Positions 1 through 5,553 of a stretch of DNA of 5,553 bases are shown piece after piece. The DNA is from Gemmatimonadota bacterium (GTDB lineage Bacteria; Gemmatimonadota; Gemmatimonadetes; Longimicrobiales; UBA6960): the NCBI GenBank assembly GCA_002712565.1, contig PAUA01000023.1:1-5553 (forward strand), read 5' to 3'. The position numbers and the translations under genes were made by a program. The stretch's first letter is position 1, and each line of letters begins with the position of its first letter. The notes under the pieces were generated by a model. It ran no database searches, was not told where the DNA came from, and saw only the letters and a list, made by a program, of their open reading frames with translations.

Positions 1-1295
1 TTGCCCGGTTGCTCCATCTCCGCAGAGAGTTGGCGGAGCTACTTGGCTACACGGATTTCGCCGAATACCGACTTGAAGACCACATGGCCAAGACGGGCGA
101 ACGGGCTTTTGGATTCGTCGAGGATATGACGCGGAGAACTCGGCCCTACTGGGAACGCGATCTGGCCGAGCTACGGGAGCATGCGTCTGAGCTCGGCATT
201 TCCGGATTCGAGCCTTGGGACTCGGCCTTTGTGGGCGAGAGTCTCCGACGGGCGAGGTTCGAAATCGACGATGAAGTCATTCGTCAGTATTTCCCCCTCG
301 ATCGGGTTCTAGCCGGAATGTTCGAGGTGGTGCGCAGAGTTTTCGGCCTCGTCGTCCGAGAGCAGAGGATCCCCGAAGTCTGGCATCCGGACGTCCATCA
401 TTATGAACTCTTTCGCGAAGAGGACGGCACCTTGTTGGGGTCCTTCTATGCCGACTGGCATCCGCGCCCCGACAAGAGGCAAGGCGCCTGGATGAACGAC
501 CTGAGGACGGGTGGACCTCGAAACGGGGGGTTCGAGCCGCACGTCGGGGTCGTGGCTGGAAACCTGTCGCCGCCCAAAGGGGATGTTCCGTCTCTCCTGA
601 CGCACCGCGAGGTGGAAACTGTCTTCCACGAGTTCGGACATCTTCTGCACCACCTGACCTCCACTGTCCCGATCGCTCCCATGGCGGGCATCAACGTCGC
701 TTGGGACTTCGTGGAACTACCCTCGCAGATCATGGAAAACTGGACCTGGGAAGAGGGGGTGATATCGCTCCTCTCCGGGCACCATGAAACCGGTGAGCCG
801 CTACCCGGAGACCTTTATAACAGGCTCCGAAGCGCACGCACGTTCATGGCTGGTTCGAGGCTGATGCGGCAGCTCTCGTTCGGGCACCTCGATCTTCGTC
901 TCCACCGTGATCACCCCGACGAGGTGACGCATGATCTGATGTCATATATAGAGGGGCTGTTCGAGGAGTATACGCCGAGCTCCACGTTTGCCGGGATGCA
1001 CCCCGCGACCTCCTTTACGCACCTCTTTGCCGGGGGATATGCTGCCGCGTACTACTCGTATCTATGGTCTGAGGTACTCGACGCCGATGCTTTCGGACGT
1101 TTTCACCTCGAAGGGATTTTCAGCCGAGAGGTCGGTCAAGCGTACCTCGACGCGATCCTCACGAGGGGCGACAGCGATGAGCCGGAGCATCTCTTCCGTG
1201 AATTCATGGGACGAGATCCGGATCTCCAGCCTCTGCTGGATCGGAGTTTTGGGGGGCCTCTTGAGGGTGGTTCATCGACCGTGGGTGGGCCATGA
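1..1295 (+). CDS. M3-family zinc metallopeptidase (oligopeptidase A / thimet oligopeptidase type), 5' end outside window
   Basis: This is the C-terminal part of a zinc endopeptidase that cuts short peptides, usually in the cytoplasm as part of peptide turnover. The reading frame is open from the first complete codon (3-5), and the TTG at 9 lies inside a stretch typical of the middle of the family (LAELLGY, then MAKT), so I do not take it as the true start. The zinc motif HEFGH is at 627-641, with two His ligands and the catalytic Glu. The third ligand is the Glu at 714-716 in VELPSQ, exactly 29 residues after the first His, as in thimet oligopeptidase. The segment HLFAGGYAAAYYSYLW (1020-1067) matches the substrate-binding His/Tyr region. 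About 430 residues are visible; family members are near 680, so roughly 250 are missing upstream. Subfamily (OpdA versus Dcp) and presence of a signal peptide cannot be judged. No catalytic residue is lost, so the gene looks functional. Confidence 0.93.
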   Translation, partial: ARLLHLRRELAELLGYTDFAEYRLEDHMAKTGERAFGFVEDMTRRTRPYWERDLAELREHASELGISGFEPWDSAFVGESLRRARFEIDDEVIRQYFPLDRVLAGMFEVVRRVFGLVVREQRIPEVWHPDVHHYELFREEDGTLLGSFYADWHPRPDKRQGAWMNDLRTGGPRNGGFEPHVGVVAGNLSPPKGDVPSLLTHREVETVFHEFGHLLHHLTSTVPIAPMAGINVAWDFVELPSQIMENWTWEEGVISLLSGHHETGEPLPGDLYNRLRSARTFMAGSRLMRQLSFGHLDLRLHRDHPDEVTHDLMSYIEGLFEEYTPSSTFAGMHPATSFTHLFAGGYAAAYYSYLWSEVLDADAFGRFHLEGIFSREVGQAYLDAILTRGDSDEPEHLFREFMGRDPDLQPLLDRSFGGPLEGGSSTVGGP

Positions 1296-1470
1296 GCGGG
1301 CCGTCAGCCGGCAGTCATCAGGCCCCCAAAAACGCTTCATTTCAGGACTTGATGAGGCTTTAGGCAGTCGTTAGCTTACCAAGCTGACTTGGAAAGGGCC
1401 GTCCACAGGGCGGCTTGTTGTGTTCCGGGGGGGGCAGGTCACGGGGTGATATTGCCCTGGATCGATGGCC
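1296..1470. other. Structured intergenic region between peptidase gene and tRNA cluster
   Basis: This 175-base gap contains no convincing gene. It holds a set of short hairpins: AGCTT/AAGCT (1373-1385), CCAAG/CTTGG (1379-1392), a terminator-like stem (1398-1414) and a weaker stem GGGCA/TGCCC (1432-1436 with 1453-1457). A run of eight G lies at 1427-1434. The promoter for the tRNA-tuf unit is expected here, but I could not find a strong sigma-70-type pair of boxes; the organism's promoter consensus may differ. Confidence 0.6.
1398..1424 (+). terminator. Candidate intrinsic terminator after the peptidase gene
   Basis: GCCGTCC, a three-base loop ACA, and GGGCGGC form a seven-base-pair stem with one G-U pair (1398-1414). 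It is followed by TTGTTGTGTT, seven T in ten bases (1415-1424). The shape fits a Rho-independent terminator and the position, about 100 bases after the peptidase stop, fits termination of that gene. The T tract is interrupted, so efficiency is uncertain. If the tRNA promoter lies upstream of it, it could instead act as an attenuator. Confidence 0.45.
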
Positions 1471-1552
1471 GGTGGGGTACCGAAGCGGTCAAACGGGGCA
1501 GACTGTAAATCTGCTGGCTAAGCCTTCGTAGGTTCGAATCCTACCCCCACCA
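1471..1552 (+). tRNA. tRNA-Tyr (anticodon GTA)
   Basis: This is a class II tRNA of 82 bases. The acceptor stem GGTGGGG (1471-1477) pairs with CCCCACC (1545-1551), and the discriminator is A1552. The anticodon stem GCAGA/TCTGC (1498-1502 with 1510-1514) encloses loop CTGTAAA, giving anticodon GTA at 1505-1507. The 13-base variable arm at 1515-1527 is the long arm expected for bacterial tRNA-Tyr. The T arm is GTAGG/CCTAC (1528-1532 with 1540-1544) around TTCGAAT. CCA is not encoded: TGA follows the discriminator, so a CCA-adding enzyme is needed. It is first in a Tyr-Gly-Thr cluster ahead of tuf. Confidence 0.97.
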
Positions 1553-1561
1553 TGAGAATGA

Positions 1562-1570
1562 ACGAAGGCT
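1562..1570 (+). repeat. Spacer repeat ACGAAGGCT, copy 1
   Basis: The nine bases ACGAAGGCT occur between tRNA-Tyr and tRNA-Gly and again at 1652-1660. Both copies are the exact reverse complement of AGCCTTCGT at 1521-1529 inside tRNA-Tyr (end of the variable arm and start of the T stem). For this copy the match extends to ten bases (1562-1571 against 1520-1529). Function is unknown. Confidence 0.6.
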
Positions 1571-1572
1571 TT

Positions 1573-1646
1573 GCGGGAGTAGCTCAGTTGGCTAGAGCAT
1601 CAGCCTTCCAAGCTGAGGGTCGCGGGTTCGAGTCCCGTCTCCCGCT
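1573..1646 (+). tRNA. tRNA-Gly (anticodon TCC)
   Basis: This is a 74-base class I tRNA. The acceptor stem GCGGGAG (1573-1579) pairs with CTCCCGC (1639-1645), with discriminator T1646, which is usual for bacterial tRNA-Gly. The D arm has GCTC/GAGC. The anticodon stem TCAGC/GCTGA (1600-1604 with 1612-1616) encloses CTTCCAA, giving anticodon TCC at 1607-1609, which reads GGA and GGG. The T loop is TTCGAGT. CCA is not encoded. It lies 20 bases after tRNA-Tyr and probably shares its precursor transcript. Confidence 0.97.
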
Positions 1647-1651
1647 CTAGT

Positions 1652-1660
1652 ACGAAGGCT
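1652..1660 (+). repeat. Spacer repeat ACGAAGGCT, copy 2
   Basis: Second copy of the nine-base spacer repeat, between tRNA-Gly and tRNA-Thr. It is an exact reverse complement of 1521-1529 in tRNA-Tyr. It overlaps the start of a palindrome at 1657-1671. Confidence 0.6.
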
Positions 1661-1671
1661 GTTGAACAGCC
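1657..1671 (+). other. Palindrome / small hairpin between tRNA-Gly and tRNA-Thr
   Basis: GGCTGTTGAACAGCC is a perfect palindrome around a central G. As RNA it can form a stem GGCTG/CAGCC with a five-base loop TTGAA. It lies in the 36-base spacer before tRNA-Thr. It could be a processing or structural element of the precursor; no T-rich tail follows, so it is not an intrinsic terminator. Confidence 0.4.
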
Positions 1672-1682
1672 CTATAGGCGGC

Positions 1683-1754
1683 GCTCCGATAGCTCAGTGG
1701 TAGAGCGCCTCCTTGGTAAGGAGGAGGTCCCGGGTTCAAATCCCGGTCGGAGCT
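1683..1754 (+). tRNA. tRNA-Thr (anticodon GGT)
   Basis: This is a 72-base class I tRNA. The acceptor stem GCTCCGA (1683-1689) pairs with TCGGAGC (1747-1753), discriminator T1754. The first two pairs, G-C and C-G, are the known threonyl-tRNA synthetase identity pairs of E. coli. The anticodon stem CCTCC/GGAGG (1708-1712 with 1720-1724) encloses TTGGTAA, giving anticodon GGT at 1715-1717, which reads ACC and ACT. The T stem is CCGGG/CCCGG with loop TTCAAAT. CCA is not encoded. It is the last tRNA before tuf, with 64 bases between them and no terminator-like hairpin seen. Confidence 0.97.
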
Positions 1755-1818
1755 CTGAACGGAAGTAGAGGGGATCGGCGGCGAAGTAAGCGATTTCCAA
1801 CACGGCGAGGCGAGAGCG

Positions 1819-3008
<1,190 letters not shown>

Positions 3009-3009
<1 letters not shown>

Positions 3010-3317
3010 TGGCAGACAGAATTCGGATCAGGCTGAAGGCTTTCGATCATTGGATCGTGGACCAGACTGCGGGCGACATCGTGCGGACCGCCCAAAAGAC
3101 GGGCGCCACGGTTCGTGGTCCGATTCCTCTGCCGACGAAACGGGAGCGATGGACGGTTCTCAAATCGCCCCACATCGACAAGAAAAGCCGAGAGCAGTTC
3201 GAACTCAGAACGCACAAGCGACTCATTGACATCGTAGATAGCCGCTCGCAGACCGTTGATGCGCTTACCAAGCTCGATCTACCTGCCGGTGTGGATGTCG
3301 AAATCAAGGTCGATTGA
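3009..3317 (+). CDS. rpsJ: Small-subunit ribosomal protein S10 (NusE)
   Basis: S10 sits in the head of the 30S subunit and, as NusE, also joins NusB and NusG in transcription antitermination. The 102 residues cover the full family length (103 in E. coli). Recognisable segments are [11 protein letters not shown] (residues 4-14), the loop signature [17 protein letters not shown] (35-51), the [12 protein letters not shown] segment (65-76) and the C-terminal [13 protein letters not shown]. The start ATG lies in TAATG shared with the tuf stop; GGAG at 2994-2997 is 11 bases upstream, which is far, so translation is probably coupled to tuf. This leaves no room for a separate S10 leader. Residue 15 is Trp, where E. 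coli and Thermus S10 have Arg or Lys. Confidence 0.98.
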
Positions 3318-3340
3318 CGGACAGGGTCGAATTAGCCAAT

Positions 3341-3344
3341 AGGG
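3341..3344 (+). promoter_or_regulatory. Ribosome-binding site that decides the rplC start
   Basis: AGGG is seven bases before the ATG at 3352 but only four before the in-frame GTG at 3349. Spacing therefore favours ATG 3352, which also gives the usual L3 N-terminus MAGLIGKKIGMT without an extra leading residue. Confidence 0.6.
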
Positions 3345-3351
3345 TTGAGTG

Positions 3352-3969
3352 ATGGCTGGATTAATCGGAAAAAAGATCGGAATGACCCGGATCTTCAGTG
3401 ATGAAGGAGCCGCGGTTTCTGTGACGGTCGTGGAGGCGGGGCCATGCCCCGTGCTCCAGATCAAGAGCACGGAGACCGACGGTTACGCTGCCGTGCAGTT
3501 GGGTTTTGGTGCCCAGAAGGACAAGAGGGCAAACAAGTCCGAAAAGGGGCATGCCGCCAAGGCGGGTGTCGAAGTGGCTCCCCGTGTCGTTCGGGAATTC
3601 GAACTCTCAGAGGGTGATGAATATGAGCTCGGGCAAGCGATCACCGTGGACGTCTTCGAGGCTGGCGACAGCGTAAAAGTGACGGGAACCACCAAAGGGA
3701 AGGGCTTCCAGGGTGTGGTGAAGCGTTATGGCTTCGCGGGCCGTCCGGCTTCGCACGGGCACCCGATGTCGCGAATCCCCGGGTCGATCGGGCCGGGTAC
3801 CGATCCGTCTCGCGTGATCAAGGGCAAGAAACTTCCTGGCCGGATGGGTGGGGTTCGTGCCACCCTCCCGAATGTGAAGGTCGTGAGAGTGGACCTGGAA
3901 AGGAATCTCCTGTTCATCAAGGGTGGGGTACCCGGGTCCAGAAACAGCTATCTGATGATCCAGAAATGA
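3352..3969 (+). CDS. rplC: Large-subunit ribosomal protein L3
   Basis: L3 is an early-assembly 50S protein that binds 23S rRNA and reaches the peptidyl-transferase centre with its long loop. The 205 residues match the bacterial family (209 in E. coli). The N-terminus AGLIGKKIGMTRIF, the segment TTKGKGFQGVVKR, the loop SHGHPMSRIPGSIG, the segment VIKGKKLPGRMGG and the C-terminal NLLFIKGGVPG are all in order. I chose ATG 3352 rather than GTG 3349 on ribosome-binding-site spacing. By eye alignment, the position of E. coli Gln150, methylated by PrmB, is Thr here (GSIGPGTDP), so that modification is not expected. Threonine codons are 7 ACC and 3 ACG, in contrast to tuf. The stop TGA overlaps the rplD start as ATGA. 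Confidence 0.98.
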   Translation: MAGLIGKKIGMTRIFSDEGAAVSVTVVEAGPCPVLQIKSTETDGYAAVQLGFGAQKDKRANKSEKGHAAKAGVEVAPRVVREFELSEGDEYELGQAITVDVFEAGDSVKVTGTTKGKGFQGVVKRYGFAGRPASHGHPMSRIPGSIGPGTDPSRVIKGKKLPGRMGGVRATLPNVKVVRVDLERNLLFIKGGVPGSRNSYLMIQK

Positions 3970-5141
3970 CGCAGTTCAAAGCGCGGTATTACCAGAACGA
4001 CGGGTCGGAAGGGAAGGCTCAGGCCCTCCCCGAATGGCTTTTCGATGGCGTCGTCCACGAGGACGTCCTACACCAGGTGATCAAGGCCTACTTGGCGAAT
4101 CAGCGGCAGGGTACCGCCGCGGCCAAGTCCCGGGGTCAGGTCAAGGGCGGGGCCCGCAAGCCCTGGAGGCAGAAGGGGACCGGACGGGCCCGTGCAGGAA
4201 CGATTCGCGCCGCGCAATTTACGGGTGGCGGCGTCGCGTTTCCGCCTATTCCGCATTCGTGGAGGGAGCGCGTCCCTCGAAAGGTCCGTGCCCTCGCCCG
4301 GCGATCCGCGTTCAATTCCAGAGCACAGGGAGATCGAGTGGTTGTGGTGGATTCGCTCGAGTTCGACGCTCCCAAGACCAAGAAGCTCGTTGAGATGCTT
4401 GGGGCGCTCGGGGCTGAAGGAAAGGCGCTTATCCTCACGGATGGCGCGAAGGAAAACGTCTACCTTTCGTCGCGGAACCTTGAGAGCGTCATAGTACGTC
4501 CGTTTGGAGAAGAATCCGCATACGACATCCTATGGGCCAACTTTCTCGTCATCGAAAAAGCTGCGCTAGAGGGTGCCGAGCCGTCCGCTGTGGACGAGGC
4601 CGCGATGGAGTCGCGGTCGCGAGGTGAGCCAGCGGTGCGGGCCCGGGAGAGGGCTGCCGAGGAGGAGCAGGCCGAGCGAAGGAAGGCTCGGCCGGGACAC
4701 GGGGGCAAGTCCAGGAAGGTTTTGGAGGTTGAGGTCGGGGCCGAGATTCTTCCCGAGAGGAAGGTCGCCTCCGACGCCAAAGCCGGAGCCACAGCCAAGT
4801 CTAAAGCCAAACCCAAGGCTGAAACCAAGCCCAAAGCCAAGCCTAAGGCCGAAGCCAAGCCCGAGACCAAGAGCGACACAAAGGCAGAGGCGGCTCCTAA
4901 GGAGAAGAAGGCAAAGGCGGCACCCAAGAAGGTCCCGCCCACTGCCGTGTCCGGGAGTGAGTTGGATCTTTCAAGCATCAAGTTGCCCAACGTGGGTGAC
5001 CTGGCGGCGTTCTTGACTCAGTTCGACGACGACTCCGATATCAAGACGCTGAAGGCGCGTGATTCACGTAAGACAGCCGCGGCCCACTACGATGCCCGCC
5101 TGGCGGAGCTTTCTGGTGCGCCCAAGGGCAAGAAGGGTTAG
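3966..5141 (+). CDS. rplD: Large-subunit ribosomal protein L4 with long C-terminal extension
   Basis: L4 binds 23S rRNA domain I early in assembly and its loop lines the exit tunnel. Residues 1-201 are an ordinary L4: the loop has RKPWRQKGTGRARAG (64-78), including the Lys equivalent to E. coli Lys63, then the GGGVAF segment, DAPKTKKLVEML (134-145) and SSRNLESV (168-175). E. coli L4 is 201 residues; this protein has 391. The extra part has three sections: a charged, Glu/Arg/Ala-rich segment (202-270), a Lys/Ala/Pro/Glu low-complexity linker (271-322), and a tail (331-386) with predicted-helix patterns such as LAAFLTQF and AHYDARLAEL, ending in KGKKG. The frame is open throughout and the stop is tightly placed before rplW, so this looks real and not a frameshift artefact. 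The start shares ATGA with the rplC stop and lacks a clear ribosome-binding site, suggesting coupling. The extension's function is unknown to me. Confidence 0.96.
   Translation: MTQFKARYYQNDGSEGKAQALPEWLFDGVVHEDVLHQVIKAYLANQRQGTAAAKSRGQVKGGARKPWRQKGTGRARAGTIRAAQFTGGGVAFPPIPHSWRERVPRKVRALARRSAFNSRAQGDRVVVVDSLEFDAPKTKKLVEMLGALGAEGKALILTDGAKENVYLSSRNLESVIVRPFGEESAYDILWANFLVIEKAALEGAEPSAVDEAAMESRSRGEPAVRARERAAEEEQAERRKARPGHGGKSRKVLEVEVGAEILPERKVASDAKAGATAKSKAKPKAETKPKAKPKAEAKPETKSDTKAEAAPKEKKAKAAPKKVPPTAVSGSELDLSSIKLPNVGDLAAFLTQFDDDSDIKTLKARDSRKTAAAHYDARLAELSGAPKGKKG
4776..4934 (+). repeat. In-frame low-complexity repeat tract coding a Lys/Ala/Pro linker in L4
   Basis: This tract codes imperfect tetrapeptides of the kind AKPK, AETK and AEAK, built mainly from GCC, AAG/AAA and CCC codons. 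Repeated pieces such as GCCAAGCC and CCCAAAGCC show near-duplicate DNA, and both Lys codons alternate, so copies have diverged. All units keep the rplD frame (residues 271-323). Such tracts can change length by slippage. The encoded peptide is strongly basic and likely disordered. Confidence 0.8.
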
Positions 5142-5145
5142 GGGG
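5140..5145 (+). promoter_or_regulatory. rplW ribosome-binding site overlapping the rplD stop codon
   Basis: AGGGGG begins on the second base of the rplD stop TAG (5139-5141) and ends five bases before the rplW ATG at 5151. It is the strongest Shine-Dalgarno sequence in the operon segment seen here. It suggests that ribosomes ending L4 synthesis affect initiation on rplW. Confidence 0.75.
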
Positions 5146-5150
5146 CGACC

Positions 5151-5462
5151 ATGAACGACGTCTATGATGTGATCTACGCGCCCGTTGTAACCGAAAAGTC
5201 AGCACAGGCCATCGAAAACGAGAACATCTACACGTTCATCGTGGACCGAAAAGCCAACAAGATCGAGATATCGAGGGCAGTCGAGAGTATCTGGGATGTG
5301 AAGGTGAGCGACGTGCGCACGATGCGTTATAACGGCAAGGTGAAGCGGGCGCTGATGGGTCGGCTGTCCCGCAGCCCGAAGGTTGGTCGACGTCCAGCGT
5401 TCAAGAAGGCCATCGTCCAGTTGGCCGAAGGTGATCACATCGAGTTCTACGAGGTCGGATAA
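5151..5462 (+). CDS. rplW: Large-subunit ribosomal protein L23
   Basis: L23 sits at the exit of the peptide tunnel and is the docking site for trigger factor and the signal recognition particle. The 103 residues fit the family (100 in E. coli). The N-terminal APVVTEKS (residues 11-18), the YTFIVDRKANKIEISRAVE segment (27-45), VKVSDVRTM (50-58) and the C-terminal KKAIVQLAEGDHIEF are characteristic. The exposed Glu in VTEKS corresponds by eye to E. coli Glu18, part of the trigger-factor docking site. It starts nine bases after the rplD stop and ends five bases before rplB, in line with the conserved L3-L4-L23-L2 order. Confidence 0.98.
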   Translation: MNDVYDVIYAPVVTEKSAQAIENENIYTFIVDRKANKIEISRAVESIWDVKVSDVRTMRYNGKVKRALMGRLSRSPKVGRRPAFKKAIVQLAEGDHIEFYEVG

Positions 5463-5467
5463 AACTG

Positions 5468-5553
5468 ATGGCTATCAAGAAATTCAAACCGATGACACCC
5501 GGGACACGCTTCCGCTCTATCGTCGACAACTCGGACATTCTCACGAAAAAGGC
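5468..5553 (+). CDS. rplB: Large-subunit ribosomal protein L2, N-terminal fragment cut by window end
   Basis: L2 is a primary 23S rRNA-binding protein needed for peptidyl-transferase activity and subunit joining. Only the first 28 codons are visible, reading MAIKKFKPMTPGTRF and then a segment ending in ILTKK. This matches the L2 N-terminus (MAIKKYKPTSPGRR type), and the position right after rplW is the conserved one. The ATG at 5468 is five bases after the rplW stop. The nearest purine-rich site, GAGG at 5451-5454, is 13 bases away, so initiation may depend on coupling to rplW. The frame is open to the window edge. Confidence 0.95.
   Translation, partial: MAIKKFKPMTPGTRFRSIVDNSDILTKK

Noticed and set aside
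9..11. TTG as the start codon of the peptidase
   Set aside because: Codons upstream remain open to the window edge, and the residues here match the interior of M3 proteins, so the gene is simply cut by the window.
988..1374. A 128-codon plus-strand frame overlapping the end of the peptidase gene
   Set aside because: It lies mostly within conserved peptidase coding sequence in another frame, and its protein shows no recognisable domain.
1349..1377. Possible promoter TTGATG, 17 bases, TAGCTT
   Set aside because: Only four and three of six positions match the sigma-70 boxes, and it lies before the terminator-like stem. Too weak to annotate.
1427..1446. G-quadruplex at the G8 run
   Set aside because: Only three separate G tracts of three or more can be drawn with short loops, so a standard four-tract quadruplex is not supported.
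1423..1453. Possible promoter TTCCGG, 19 bases, GATATT before tRNA-Tyr
   Set aside because: The -35 match is poor and the spacing is long. GATATT is placed plausibly, about 18 bases before the tRNA, but this is not enough evidence.
3349..3351. GTG as the rplC start
   Set aside because: It adds one residue not seen in L3 and is only four bases from the AGGG site; the adjacent ATG at 3352 has better spacing.
4460..4990. A 176-codon minus-strand frame opposite the rplD extension
   Set aside because: Its Ala/Leu/Gly/Ser-rich repeats are the reverse complement of the Lys/Ala/Pro repeat tract. The plus strand fits the operon, with start, stop and ribosome-binding-site context.
4569..5141. A separate gene fused by frameshift to the end of rplD
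   Set aside because: The frame is continuous with no stop, no internal ATG with a ribosome-binding site stands out at the boundary, and the linker-tail design fits one protein.

Overview
This is a GC-rich bacterial chromosomal window dominated by translation genes, all on the + strand. In order it holds: the 3' part of an M3-family zinc oligopeptidase gene (1-1295), a structured intergenic region with a candidate terminator (1296-1470), a tRNA-Tyr / tRNA-Gly / tRNA-Thr cluster (1471-1754), tuf for elongation factor Tu (1819-3009), and the head of the S10 ribosomal-protein operon: rpsJ, rplC, an unusually long rplD, rplW and the first codons of rplB (running off the window end).

The organism is a bacterium, judged by bacterial EF-Tu, bacterial-type L3/L4/L23/L2 order and bacterial tRNAs. 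The three tRNAs do not encode the 3' CCA. I cannot assign a phylum from sequence alone. The GC-rich composition, absent CCA and extended L4 suggest a lineage outside the enteric Proteobacteria, but that is only a hint.

The genes from tRNA-Tyr onward look like one long transcription unit. tuf and rpsJ overlap by one base (TAATG), rpsJ and rplC are 34 bases apart, rplC and rplD overlap by four bases (ATGA), the rplW ribosome-binding site sits on the rplD stop codon, and rplB starts five bases after rplW ends. The products form the translation machinery: EF-Tu carries aminoacyl-tRNA to the ribosome, the tRNAs are its cargo, and S10, L3, L4, L23 and L2 build the subunits.

The points most worth a second look are these. 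(1) L4 carries about 190 extra C-terminal residues: a charged segment, a Lys/Ala/Pro-rich linker and a small folded-looking tail. (2) A tRNA-Tyr-Gly-Thr-tuf head, known from E. coli-type tufB operons, is joined directly to the S10 operon. (3) tuf has a strikingly skewed threonine codon choice (24 ACG, 3 ACA, no ACC or ACT) unlike its neighbour rplC. (4) The tRNA spacers carry a 9-base repeat that is the reverse complement of part of tRNA-Tyr. I saw no CRISPR array, insertion sequence, phage gene or defence system; the window is mostly core genome.
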